A stretch of 64,000 nucleotides of DNA from Pseudomonadota bacterium (lineage in GTDB: Bacteria > Pseudomonadota > Gammaproteobacteria > Burkholderiales > Burkholderiaceae_C): positions 1 to 64,000 of the forward strand of contig CAUJJO010000015.1 in the NCBI GenBank assembly GCA_963205125.1, read 5' to 3'. The stretch's first letter is position 1. The number at the start of each line of letters is the position of its first letter. This document shows positions 8,916 to 16,868 of this stretch, piece by piece. A program made the position numbers and the translations under genes. The notes under the pieces are model-generated. The model made no database searches and was not told the origin of the DNA. It saw only the letters and a program-made list of their open reading frames with translations.

Positions 8916-9808
8916 TGGGCGGGCGGCTGGGCGCGCGCCTGCTGCTGGCGCTGGTGTGGTTGCTGCACTGGCTGCCGCTGCCGCTGCTGGCGGCGCTCGG
9001 CGCGGGCCTTGGGCACCTGCTCTTCGCCTTCGCGGCACGACGGCGGCGCATCGCCCTGCGCAACGTCGAGCTCTGCCTGCCCGAGCGGCCGGCGGCCGAG
9101 CGCGAAGCCATCGTGCGCCTGCACTTCGTCTGGCTTGCGCGCAGCCTGCTCGAGCGCGGCCTGCTCTGGTACGCGAGTGCCGCGCGGCTGCGCCGGCTGA
9201 TCCGCGTCGAGGGCGACATCGGTTTCGCCGAGCGCCACCCCGCGCAGGCGGTGATGTGGCTGGTGCCGCACTTCGTCGGCATGGACGTGGCGGGCGTGGC
9301 CAGCCAGCTCCACCAGCGCCGCGAGGTGGCGACGATCTACCAGCGCCAGCGCAACGCGGTGTTCGACGCGGCGATCCGCCGCGGGCGCTCGCGCTTCGGG
9401 CGCGGCGCCATCTTCTCGCGCCACGACAGCGCGCTGCCGCTGGTGCGCGCGATCCGCCGAGGCATGATCTTCTTCAACCTGCCCGACATGGACTTCGGCC
9501 TGCGCGACGCCGCCTTCGTGCCCTTCTTCGGCGTGCCGGCGGCCACGCTGCTGGCGCCCTCGCGGCTGGCGCATTCGCTCGCGATGACGGTGCAGCCGGT
9601 GCTCACCGAGATGCTGCCCGGCGGCCGCGGCTACGTGGTGCGCGTGGGCGAGCCCTGGCGCGACTGGCCGAGCGAGGACGCGCTGGCCGACGCCGCGCGC
9701 ATGAACGCGTGGATCGAGCAGGAGATCCGCCGCTGCCCCAGCCAGTACCTATGGGTGCACAAGCGCTTCAAGACGCGCCCGCCCGGGCAGCCCTCGGTCT
9801 ACCGCTGA
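8915..9808 (+). CDS. Lipid A biosynthesis acyltransferase-like protein (LpxL/LpxM family), copy 2
   Basis: 297 residues, coupled to copy 1 by a TGATG overlap. It has an N-terminal membrane anchor (about residues 8-38), the catalytic VPHFVGMD (HX4D), the conserved FNLPDMDFG and [11 protein letters not shown] segments, and [16 protein letters not shown] at the C-terminus, which is closer to classical LpxL/LpxM than copy 1. It is expected to add a secondary acyl chain to Kdo2-lipid IVA at the cytoplasmic face of the inner membrane. The order of action of the two copies cannot be read from the sequence. Confidence 0.93.
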   Translation: MGGRLGARLLLALVWLLHWLPLPLLAALGAGLGHLLFAFAARRRRIALRNVELCLPERPAAEREAIVRLHFVWLARSLLERGLLWYASAARLRRLIRVEGDIGFAERHPAQAVMWLVPHFVGMDVAGVASQLHQRREVATIYQRQRNAVFDAAIRRGRSRFGRGAIFSRHDSALPLVRAIRRGMIFFNLPDMDFGLRDAAFVPFFGVPAATLLAPSRLAHSLAMTVQPVLTEMLPGGRGYVVRVGEPWRDWPSEDALADAARMNAWIEQEIRRCPSQYLWVHKRFKTRPPGQPSVYR

Positions 9809-9821
9809 AGCGCGGACCTGC

Positions 9822-9838
9822 GCGCCGATAATCGGCGC
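9822..9838 (+). promoter_or_regulatory. Palindrome with -10-like GATAAT directly before dapF
   Basis: GCGCCGATAATCGGCGC is a perfect 8-bp inverted repeat around a single A, ending one base before the dapF ATG. It contains GATAAT, a good -10 hexamer, placed so that transcription would begin at or very near the ATG, and no Shine-Dalgarno sequence is present. The region before lpxL copy 1 has the related CGCGCCGATTATAG. Either a leaderless promoter or a small operator would explain it. Confidence 0.35.
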
Positions 9839-9839
9839 C

Positions 9840-10709
9840 ATGCATTTGAACTTCACCAAGATGCAGGGCACGGGCAACGACTTCGTCGTGCTCGACGCCA
9901 CGCGAGCGCCGCTGCGCCTGTCGCCCGACCAGGTCATGCGCCTGGGCGACCGGCGCTTCGGCGTCGGCGCCGACCAGATCCTCGTCGTCGAGTCCCCGAG
10001 CGCCGACGAGCGCGAGGAGGGGATCGACTTCCGCTACCGCATCTTCAACGCCGCCAGCGGCGCCGAGGTCGAGCACTGCGGCAACGGCGCGCGCTGCTTC
10101 GTGCGCTTCGTGCACGAGCGCGGACTGTCGACGCGGCCGCGGCTGCGCGTGGCCACCGTCAACAACCGCATCGAGCTGCAGATGCAGCCCGACGGTCGCG
10201 TCGAGGTGGACATGAACGTGCCCGTGTTCGCGCCCGAGAACGTGCCCTTCGACGCCAGCGGCCTGCAGCCGCGCCTGCAGGGGGCGATGCCGCTGTGGCC
10301 GCTGGAGGTGCAGGGCCGCACGGTGGAGGCGGCGGTGCTGTCGATGGGCAACCCGCACGCCGTGCTGCGCGTCGAGGACGCGACGAGCGCGCCGGTGGCC
10401 GAGCTCGGCCCGCGCATCGAGCGCCACGCGCGCTTCCCGCGCAAGGTCAACGTCGGCTTCATGCAGGTCATCGGCCGGCGCGAGATCGCGCTGCGCGTGC
10501 ACGAGCGCGATGCCGGCGAGACGCTGGCCTGCGGCACCGGCGCCTGCGCCGCCGTCGTCGCCGGCATCCGGCAAGGCCTGCTCGACGCGCAGGTCGACGT
10601 GCACGTGCGCGGCGGCCGGCTGACGATCGCGTGGGCCGGCGGGGATCTCGACCACGTGCGCATGACCGGTGCCGCCGAAACCGTCTTCGAAGGGGAGATC
10701 GAGCTGTGA
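9840..10709 (+). CDS. dapF: Diaminopimelate epimerase DapF
   Basis: 289 residues. It converts LL- to meso-diaminopimelate for lysine and peptidoglycan synthesis in the cytoplasm. Both catalytic Cys motifs are present: HCGNGARC near residue 80 and [11 protein letters not shown] near residue 230. The N-terminal [15 protein letters not shown] is a clear family signature. The TGA overlaps the GTG start of the DUF484 gene, and dapF-DUF484-xerC is a widely conserved order. Confidence 0.97.
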   Translation: MHLNFTKMQGTGNDFVVLDATRAPLRLSPDQVMRLGDRRFGVGADQILVVESPSADEREEGIDFRYRIFNAASGAEVEHCGNGARCFVRFVHERGLSTRPRLRVATVNNRIELQMQPDGRVEVDMNVPVFAPENVPFDASGLQPRLQGAMPLWPLEVQGRTVEAAVLSMGNPHAVLRVEDATSAPVAELGPRIERHARFPRKVNVGFMQVIGRREIALRVHERDAGETLACGTGACAAVVAGIRQGLLDAQVDVHVRGGRLTIAWAGGDLDHVRMTGAAETVFEGEIEL

Positions 10710-11407
10710 ATCCAACCACCGCGAGCACCGGCGTGCAGGGCATCACCGAGGGCGACATCGCCGACTACCTGGCCAACACGCCGGGCTTCTTCGAACGCCA
10801 CGCCGAGCTGCTCTCCAGCGTGCAGCTCACCAGCCCGCACGGGCAGCGCGCCGTCTCGCTGCAGGAGCGGCAGATGGAAATGCTGCGCGATCGCATCAAG
10901 GGCCTGGAGCGCAAGATCATCGAGATGCTGCGCCACGGGCAGGAGAACCTGGCGCTGGCCGACCGGCTGCACCGCTGGACGCTGGCCTTGTTCATGACCG
11001 CCGACGCCGCCGAGCTGCCGCAGGTGGCGCTGCAGGAGCTGCGCCACGAGTTCATGGTGCCGCAGGCCGCGCTGCGGCTGTGGGACGTGCAGCCCGCGCA
11101 TGCCGGGGCCGAGTTCGCGCAGGCCGTCGGCGACGACGCGCGCAGCTTCGCCGGCAGCCTGGCGCTGCCCTACTGCGGCGTCAACGCCGGCTTCGAGGCG
11201 GTGTCCTGGCTGCCCGAGCCGGCAGCGGTGGCGTCGCTCGCGCTGATCCCCCTGCGCGAGGGCAGCGAGGACGCGGTGTTCGGCCTGCTCGTGCTCGGCT
11301 CGCCCGACCCGACGCGCTACCAGGCCGACATGGGGACCGAGTTCCTCGCGCGCATCGGCGAGCTCGCCAGCGCCGCGCTCTCGCGCCTGCGCCCCTCGCG
11401 CGGCTGA
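10706..11407 (+). CDS. DUF484 family protein (GAF-like), between dapF and xerC
   Basis: 233 residues from a GTG that overlaps the dapF stop. It opens with [25 protein letters not shown], then [20 protein letters not shown], both typical of DUF484. A helical region follows (about 55-90), then a GAF-like fold ending in [24 protein letters not shown]. The function is unknown. Its constant position before xerC suggests a link to recombinase expression or activity. It is cytoplasmic, with no membrane segment. Confidence 0.92.
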   Translation: MNPTTASTGVQGITEGDIADYLANTPGFFERHAELLSSVQLTSPHGQRAVSLQERQMEMLRDRIKGLERKIIEMLRHGQENLALADRLHRWTLALFMTADAAELPQVALQELRHEFMVPQAALRLWDVQPAHAGAEFAQAVGDDARSFAGSLALPYCGVNAGFEAVSWLPEPAAVASLALIPLREGSEDAVFGLLVLGSPDPTRYQADMGTEFLARIGELASAALSRLRPSRG

Positions 11408-11417
11408 AGGCCGGGCG

Positions 11418-12377
11418 ATGAAGCCGGCGGCGCAGCGGCCGCTCGCGCACGAAGCGCTGGACGAGGAGCTGCAGCGCTGCCTGCAGCATCTGCAGGTCGA
11501 GAAGCGGCTGGCCGCCCGCACGCTGGCGATGTATCGCGACGCGCTGGTGCGCCTGCAGCGCCTGGCTGCAGCCGAAGGCGTGGCGCTGCCGCAGGCGCAG
11601 GTGCATCACCTGCGCGGCTGGGTCGCCGCGCTGCGCCACCAGGGCCTGGGCGCACGCAGCATCGCCATCACCCTCTCCGCCTGGCGCGGGCTTTATCGCT
11701 GGTGGGGGCGCGACGGCCGCGTGGCGCACAACCCGGCGCTGGCGGTGCGCCCGCCCAGGGCGGCCAAGCCGCTGCCCTCGGCGCTGCCGGTGGAGCAGGC
11801 GGTGGCGCTGGCCGAACACGAGGGCGCAGGCGACGAAGGCGGGCCCGAGCTGCGCGCGCGCGACCACGCGATCGTCGAGCTGCTCTACGGCTGCGGCCTG
11901 CGCGTGGGCGAACTGCTGGGCCTGGACGTGCAGGCCTCGGCCCGGGCCCGCGGCTGGATCGACCTCGCCGACGCCAGCGCGCACGTCCTGGGCAAGGGCG
12001 GCAAGCGCCGCAGCGTGCCGATCGGCGCCCCCGCGCGGCAGGCGCTGCAGGCCTGGCTGCAGGCGCGCCCTGGCTTAGCCCGCGCCGACCAGCCCGCGCT
12101 CTTCGTCAGCCGGCGCGGCACGCGCCTGTCGCCCAACGCCTTGCGCGCGCGGCTGCGCGCCATGGCGCTGCGTGCCGGGCTGCCGGGCCCGGTGCACCCG
12201 CACATGCTGCGCCACAGCTTCGCCTCGCACCTGCTGCAGTCCAGCGGCGACCTGCGCGCGGTGCAGGAGCTGCTCGGCCACGCCAGCATCCAGACGACGC
12301 AGGTCTACACGCGCCTGGATTTCCAGCACCTCGCGCGTGCCTACGACGCCGCGCATCCGCGGGCGAAGAGGCGATGA
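11418..12377 (+). CDS. xerC: Tyrosine recombinase XerC
   Basis: 319 residues. With XerD it resolves chromosome dimers at dif. The N-terminal SAM-like DNA-binding domain spans about residues 10-95. The catalytic domain shows Arg in YGCGLRVGELLGLD, Lys in LGKGGKRRSVPI, HMLRHSFASHLL (HxxR), and GHASIQTTQVYTRLDF with the final His and the nucleophilic Tyr. Its place after dapF and DUF484 marks it as the housekeeping XerC and not a phage integrase. A roughly 20-residue insertion (EHEGAGDEGGPELRARDHA) lies before the catalytic Arg. Confidence 0.95.
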   Translation: MKPAAQRPLAHEALDEELQRCLQHLQVEKRLAARTLAMYRDALVRLQRLAAAEGVALPQAQVHHLRGWVAALRHQGLGARSIAITLSAWRGLYRWWGRDGRVAHNPALAVRPPRAAKPLPSALPVEQAVALAEHEGAGDEGGPELRARDHAIVELLYGCGLRVGELLGLDVQASARARGWIDLADASAHVLGKGGKRRSVPIGAPARQALQAWLQARPGLARADQPALFVSRRGTRLSPNALRARLRAMALRAGLPGPVHPHMLRHSFASHLLQSSGDLRAVQELLGHASIQTTQVYTRLDFQHLARAYDAAHPRAKRR

Positions 12378-13438
12378 GACGATCCATGACTTTCGGACAG
12401 GCACTGCAGCGCGCCATCGGTCGAGCTGGGATGGCCGGTCTGCTCGCTTGGATCACGGTGTCCGCCGCCCACGCCCAGCCCGTGGCGCTGAGCAGCTTCG
12501 CCGAGGCGCCGGGTAACGGCGTCTACGCCTTCCCGAGCTGGACGCCCAAGAGCCTCGGCGAGCTGATGCGGGGCGACAAGGGCGCCGAAGGCGTGAACAT
12601 CGTCGGCCACCTCTTCCTGCCGCCGGGCAATGACAAGGTGCCGGCGGTGGTGATGGTGCACGGCTCGGGCGGCGTCTACCCGGCCGAGCTCGACTACTGG
12701 CCGCGGCAGCTCAACGCCGCGGGCATTGCCGTGTTCGTGCTCGACATGTTCGGCCCGCGCGGTGTGCGCAGCACGGCCGAGGACCAGTCGCAAGTCCCGT
12801 TCGCCGCCGACGTCGCCGACAGCTTCGCCGCGCTGAAGCTGCTCGCCACGCACCCGCGCATCGACGCCGGGCGCATCGCGGCGATGGGCTTCTCGCGCGG
12901 CGGCACGGCGGTGCTGCGCAGCGCGGTCGAGCCCGTCATCGCGGCGCAGAAGCTGCCCGCCGGCCTGCAGTACGCGGCGATCGTTCCGACCTATTCCGGC
13001 GGCTGCAGCGGCATCTTTCGCCTCGTCGTTCGGCCGGGCGTGTTCTCGAAGGCGCCGATGCTGTTCGTCCACGGCAGCGCCGACGACTACGCGCCGATGG
13101 CGCCGTGCCAGGACTACGCCGAAAAGATCCGCGCCTCCGGCACGCCGGTGGAGTTCGCGGTCATCGAAGGTGCGCAGCACAAGTTCGACGACGACGACCC
13201 GCGGCGGCGTTTCCTCGCGCGCGTCACCAGGACGCGCGCCGACTGCCCGATCGAGGTCGACCTCGACGGCTTTCGCGCCTTCGACCGCCGCACCGGCGCG
13301 CGCCTCGAAGGGCCGGCGTACAAGAGCGCGCTGGCCACCTGCCGCGACACCGGCGCGACGGTGCAGGGCGACGCCAAGGCGCGCGACCAGGCCGCCGCGG
13401 CGGTCATCGCCTTCCTGAAGAAGACCTTCGGCATGTGA
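12374..13438 (+). CDS. Exported dienelactone-hydrolase-family alpha/beta hydrolase
   Basis: 354 residues, starting at an ATG that overlaps the xerC stop (ATGA). An N-terminal signal peptide is likely (about residues 16-35, ending AAHAQ), so the protein is probably periplasmic. The fold is dienelactone-hydrolase-like: VVMVHGSGGVYP (oxyanion region), AMGFSRGGTAVLR (nucleophile GxSxGG, Ser near 177), FVHGSADDYAP (acid Asp) and EGAQHKFDDDDPRR (His). It carries a C-terminal extension of about 85 residues with paired Cys. The natural ester or lactone substrate is unknown. The 4-base overlap with xerC is probably incidental to function. Confidence 0.85.
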   Translation: MRRSMTFGQALQRAIGRAGMAGLLAWITVSAAHAQPVALSSFAEAPGNGVYAFPSWTPKSLGELMRGDKGAEGVNIVGHLFLPPGNDKVPAVVMVHGSGGVYPAELDYWPRQLNAAGIAVFVLDMFGPRGVRSTAEDQSQVPFAADVADSFAALKLLATHPRIDAGRIAAMGFSRGGTAVLRSAVEPVIAAQKLPAGLQYAAIVPTYSGGCSGIFRLVVRPGVFSKAPMLFVHGSADDYAPMAPCQDYAEKIRASGTPVEFAVIEGAQHKFDDDDPRRRFLARVTRTRADCPIEVDLDGFRAFDRRTGARLEGPAYKSALATCRDTGATVQGDAKARDQAAAAVIAFLKKTFGM

Positions 13439-13514
13439 GGCCGGCGCGGCGCGACGACTTTGACTTACGCCGTAAGCCGATCTACGATGCGCCCCCCGCT
13501 CTTCGAATCCGCGA

Positions 13515-13862
13515 ATGATCATGCCGACGCTGCTCGTTTCCTCCAAGGGCCAGATCGTGTTGCCTGCCGCGCTGCGGCGCCGGCTCGGGATGGGCGCGGG
13601 GGCAAGGCTGGAGATGCTCGAAGAGCCCGACGGCCTGAAGCTGCGCGTGGTGCGGTCGGTCGAGCCCGCCGATGTGACCGAACTGGCGGGGATGCTCCAG
13701 GCACCCTCGCGCGGTACGCCTCGCCGTCTGCAGGATTTCGATGCGGCCTCGCTGCTGAGCGCCGCTCGTGCGGGGCTGCGCCAGGCTCGCCCTTCGCGGG
13801 AGGCGAGCCAAGCGGCAGAGCCGTCTTTCCTCGAGAGCCGTTCGCGGGGAGGCAAGCGGTGA
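13515..13862 (+). CDS. AbrB/MazE-type antitoxin (VapB-like)
   Basis: 115 residues. The N-terminal SpoVT-AbrB swapped-hairpin domain is clear: LLVSSKGQIVLPAALRRRLG followed by GARLEMLEEPDGLKLR. The C-terminal half is disordered-looking and would wrap the toxin. The start is ATG 13515 or 13521. The stop overlaps the GTG of the PIN-domain gene, the usual antitoxin-first VapBC arrangement. The antitoxin is expected to bind the promoter region just upstream and repress the pair. Confidence 0.87.
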   Translation: MIMPTLLVSSKGQIVLPAALRRRLGMGAGARLEMLEEPDGLKLRVVRSVEPADVTELAGMLQAPSRGTPRRLQDFDAASLLSAARAGLRQARPSREASQAAEPSFLESRSRGGKR

Positions 13863-14266
13863 GGGCACTCGATACCAACGTTCTGGCGCGCTTCTTCGTC
13901 GATGATGCCGACGATGCGCAGGCTGTTGTGCAGCGGCCCGCCGCGATCGCCGCGCTTTCGACTCGGGCCTTCGTCTCGGTGACGGTACTGCTTGAACTGG
14001 AATGGGTGATGCGGGGCTTCTACGCCTTGCCCCGCAAGGACATCTCGCGCGCGCTGCGCGCGCTGGCCGGCATCGAACACCTCACGCTGGAGGATCGCGA
14101 TGCGGTGCTGGCCGCGATCGATGCGTTCGATCAAGGCCTCGATTTCGCCGATGCCCTGCACCTGGCGCGCAGCGCGCGCGCGTCGGGATTCGCGACCTTC
14201 GATCGACGCCTGGCGAAACGGGCCAAGGGGCTCGCGCTGCAACCGTCGGTGGAACTGCTGGCGTAG
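13859..14266 (+). CDS. PIN-domain ribonuclease toxin (VapC-like)
   Basis: 135 residues from GTG 13859, overlapping the antitoxin stop by 4 bases. PIN-domain acidic residues are visible: ALDTNVLARFFVDDDA-type start (Asp near 5), Glu in LLELEWVMRG, Asp in LDFADALHLA, and Asp in FATFDRRLAK. These should coordinate Mg2+ for RNA cleavage, so the toxin looks intact. The next gene is convergent, and the pair stands alone in an otherwise housekeeping region. Confidence 0.87.
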   Translation: MRALDTNVLARFFVDDADDAQAVVQRPAAIAALSTRAFVSVTVLLELEWVMRGFYALPRKDISRALRALAGIEHLTLEDRDAVLAAIDAFDQGLDFADALHLARSARASGFATFDRRLAKRAKGLALQPSVELLA

Positions 14267-14307
14267 GGCCTCGAGGGCCCTGGTCGCCCGGCGCGCCTCC
14301 CGCGCCC

Positions 14308-15423
14308 TCAGGCGAGCAGCGCCCAGTGGTTGCCCGCGGCCATGCCTTCGGGCCAGCGCAGCATCTGTGCCGGCTCGCTCGGGTGCCAGCGCGCTAGGCC
14401 CAGGCCCCCGCCGATGGCCACGCCCGGCGCGTCGGCCAGGGGCCACAGGCCGCAGGGGTTCTGCACCTTGCCGATGGTGAGGAATTCGTCGGGCTGGTGC
14501 GGCTGCCACAGCACGATGCGGTTGGCGCGCTGCGCGGTCAGCACGAAGCCGCCGTTCGGGCCCGGGGCGACGTCGCCGACGTAGCCGTCGACGACCTGGC
14601 GCGAGGGGATGGTCAGCGCCTTGCCGTCCCAGACGGCGAGCAGCGGTGCGTCGCGGCGCTCGGCGGGCTCGTCGTGCTCGGCCTGCAGGCCGATGCCCAG
14701 CAGCGGCTCGTCGCCCTCGCGCAGGGGACGGCTCCAGGCGATGTGGTGCGGGCTCAGGCGGGCGTCGGGCAGCGTCCACTCGCCGAGCTTCTCGCCGGTC
14801 TTCGGGTCCATGTGCACGAGCGTCGGGTTCATGCGGTCGAGGTCGCGCTTGGCGCCGCTGGCCGTGCGCGGGATGCCGCCGTTGGCGACGACGAGCCGGC
14901 CGCGGCGGTCGACGAGGATCTGGTGCGGGTCGATGCCGTGCGTGCGGTGCTCGGCGACCTTGCGCAGCGTGCGCACGTCGCGCACGCTGACCCAGCCCTC
15001 GCCGCTCCTGCGGTCGGTCTCGCCGGTGTAGAGCCACTGGCCGTCCAGGCTGGCGATGACGAGGCCGTCGAAGCTGCGCGCGTCGCCCTCGTCGGCGCTG
15101 TCGATGCGCTTGACCAGCCTGCCCTCGGCGTCGGCGCGCACGATCCAGGTGCCCGGGCGCGTGGCCACGGCGAGGAAGCCGCCGCCGGCCTCGGGGACGA
15201 TGGCGTGCGGCAGCGTCGGCAGGGTGATGGCGAACTCGGTCCGCACCCGGCCCGCGGCCCAGTCGATGGCCAGCGCGCCGATCTGGTACTCGCGCTCGTT
15301 CATCCGCCAGCCGCCGCCCACGCGCAGCGGGCGGTCGGGCGCCTGCGCGGCCTGCGCGAGCGCGGGCCAGGCGGCAGCGCCGAGGCTGGCGCCGAGTTGG
15401 GTGAGGAAGAGGCGTCGGCTCAT
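14308..15423 (-). CDS. DUF1513 family Tat-exported propeller-like protein
   Basis: 371 residues. The N-terminus MSRRLFLTQLGASLGAAAW has the twin-arginine pattern and a cleavage site near AQAAQA, so folded export to the periplasm is expected. The rest resembles DUF1513, a seven-bladed-propeller-like family with repeated short strands (GFLAVATRPGTWIVRAD, GVDPHQILVD-like and RRGRLVVANGGIPR segments). Such genes often lie beside imelysin/iron-uptake genes, but none is visible here. The function is unknown. The family assignment is based on overall pattern. Confidence 0.75.
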   Translation of the reverse strand: MSRRLFLTQLGASLGAAAWPALAQAAQAPDRPLRVGGGWRMNEREYQIGALAIDWAAGRVRTEFAITLPTLPHAIVPEAGGGFLAVATRPGTWIVRADAEGRLVKRIDSADEGDARSFDGLVIASLDGQWLYTGETDRRSGEGWVSVRDVRTLRKVAEHRTHGIDPHQILVDRRGRLVVANGGIPRTASGAKRDLDRMNPTLVHMDPKTGEKLGEWTLPDARLSPHHIAWSRPLREGDEPLLGIGLQAEHDEPAERRDAPLLAVWDGKALTIPSRQVVDGYVGDVAPGPNGGFVLTAQRANRIVLWQPHQPDEFLTIGKVQNPCGLWPLADAPGVAIGGGLGLARWHPSEPAQMLRWPEGMAAGNHWALLA

Positions 15424-15462
15424 GGCGGTCGGAACAGGGTGCGTCGAAGAGCCGGAAGCATA

Positions 15463-16047
15463 TCAGGAATGCAAATCGTTCTCGTTTGCGGAGCCCGACA
15501 TCGCGATCACCGCCAGCGGCTCGCGCGCGCTGTGCGCATCGGTCTGCAGGATGGCCAGCAGCGCGCCGAGGTCCGCGTCCAGGCGCATGAGCGTTGCCGC
15601 ATCCAGCCGCGCCAGCGCCTGCGGCAGCAGGCCGGCGAAGGGCTGCGGCGCGCGCCGCAGCAGGCGCAGCCCGGCCGCCTGCGCGTGCAGTTGCACGGCG
15701 CGGCGGTCGCTGCCCTTGCGCTCGGTGCGCACGAGGCCGGCCTGCACCAGGCTGCGCACGAGGTTGCTGGCGGTGCTCTGGTGCACGTCCATGCGCCGCG
15801 CCAGTTCGGTCACGCCGATGCCCGGCGCCTCGCGCAGCAGCGCCAGCGCCCAGACCTGCGCGCCACCGATGCCGGCCTGTTTCTCGACCTGCTGGAAATG
15901 CGTCTTCACGAGCTTGAGGATCTGCCGGAACTGGCGCAGCACGCGCGCCGGCTCGGGCCGGGCCCCTTGGGCGCCTTGGGTCTCGCGGGCGCCTTGGGTC
16001 TCTCGAGTCTCTCGGGCGCTCTGGGCCCCTGCGGCGCGCGCGTTCAT
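15463..16047 (-). CDS. MarR-family transcriptional regulator in the otsAB operon
   Basis: 194 residues. The winged helix is visible: LALLREAPGIGVTELARRMD, HQSTASNLVRSLVQAGLVR (recognition helix) and RKGSDRRAVQLHAQ (wing), with dimerisation helices on both sides. The N-terminal 30 residues are a low-complexity Gln-Gly-Ala-Arg stretch made by short DNA repeats. The ATG overlaps the otsB stop (ATGA), so it is the last gene of otsA-otsB-marR and may control trehalose synthesis. The inverted repeat at 19280-19299 is a candidate site. Regulation of this operon is inferred from position only. Confidence 0.85.
   Translation of the reverse strand: MNARAAGAQSARETRETQGARETQGAQGARPEPARVLRQFRQILKLVKTHFQQVEKQAGIGGAQVWALALLREAPGIGVTELARRMDVHQSTASNLVRSLVQAGLVRTERKGSDRRAVQLHAQAAGLRLLRRAPQPFAGLLPQALARLDAATLMRLDADLGALLAILQTDAHSAREPLAVIAMSGSANENDLHS
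15971..16006. repeat. Short tandem repeat inside the N-terminus of the MarR gene
   Basis: GCGCCTTGGGTCTC occurs twice in tandem with an 18-bp period, and partial copies lie nearby (TCTCGAGTCTCTCGG). On the coding strand it gives the repetitive Gln-Gly-Ala-Arg-Glu-Thr segment. The period is a multiple of three, so copy-number change would not shift the frame. Confidence 0.6.
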
Positions 16048-16862
16048 GAGCGGCCGCGCTCCAGGTGCTGACGCATGCGTTCGAGCAGCATCGCCATCTC
16101 CGCCGGGCTGTCGATGAAGAAGCGTGCGCGGGACGCGGCGTCGCGGCCCACGCGCAGCGTCAGCCAGTGCGCCGGGGCGCGCGCGAAGACGGGCTCGTCG
16201 TTCACGTCGTCGCCGGCAAAGAAGGCCGTGTGCACGCCCGCGCGGGCCACCAGCGCGAGCATGGCGTCGGCCTTGTCGGGGCAGCCGCGGGGAACGAGGT
16301 TGACGACGCGCTTGCCGGCGAAGACCTCGATGTCCGGCGGCCGGTCCTGCAGCGCAGCGTCGATCGCCGCCAGCGCCGCCTCCTCGGAAGCTGCCAGCCG
16401 ATGGTGCAGCGCCAGCGACAAGCCCTTGTCCTCGACGCTCACGCCGGCTGCGCGGAAGAGCTCGTGCCGCTCCTGCAGGTGCGCGCGCAGCGGGTCGAGC
16501 GCGCCGCGCCAGGCCAAGGCCGCCTCGGGCTGGTCGGCATGCTCGGCGCCGTGGTTGCCGACGAGGTAGGTCGGCGCAAAGCCCAGGCGCTGGCGCAGGT
16601 CGGCCAGCGAGCGTCCGCTGATCACCGCCAGCGGCAGCCGGGTCGCCAGCGCCGCCAGCCGCGCCGACACCGCCTGCGACAGCCGCGCCTCGCCCGGCTG
16701 CGTGACGATGGGTGCGAGCGTGCCGTCGAAGTCGAAGCCCAGCAGCGCGCGCTGCGCCAGCAGTTGCGCGAGCGCCGCCTCGCCCTCGGCGCTGAAGATG
16801 TGCGGACGCCGCGCGCGCTCGCTGCCGCTGTCCCTTTCGCGCGGCTCGCCGGATGCACCCAT
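16044..16862 (-). CDS. otsB: Trehalose-6-phosphate phosphatase OtsB
   Basis: 272 residues. This HAD phosphatase removes phosphate from trehalose-6-phosphate in the cytoplasm. The motifs are LLGFDFDGTLAPIV (DxDGT nucleophile), VISGRSLADL (motif II), and FFAGDDVNDEPVFAR (motif III acidic pair). The cap segment VGNHGAEHAD and EDKGLSLALHHR are typical of OtsB. It starts 6 bases after the otsA stop and overlaps marR, so the three genes form one operon. Confidence 0.95.
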   Translation of the reverse strand: MGASGEPRERDSGSERARRPHIFSAEGEAALAQLLAQRALLGFDFDGTLAPIVTQPGEARLSQAVSARLAALATRLPLAVISGRSLADLRQRLGFAPTYLVGNHGAEHADQPEAALAWRGALDPLRAHLQERHELFRAAGVSVEDKGLSLALHHRLAASEEAALAAIDAALQDRPPDIEVFAGKRVVNLVPRGCPDKADAMLALVARAGVHTAFFAGDDVNDEPVFARAPAHWLTLRVGRDAASRARFFIDSPAEMAMLLERMRQHLERGRS

Positions 16863-16868
16863 GGCCGT

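Noticed and set aside
11418..12377. Phage or integron integrase
   Set aside because: Its position after dapF and DUF484 and its size identify housekeeping XerC. No attachment repeats or phage genes are nearby.
12341..15037. A long minus-strand frame across the hydrolase and VapBC genes
   Set aside because: Only the piece overlapping DUF1513 looks protein-like, and it is out of frame with the real gene. No start or domain supports it.
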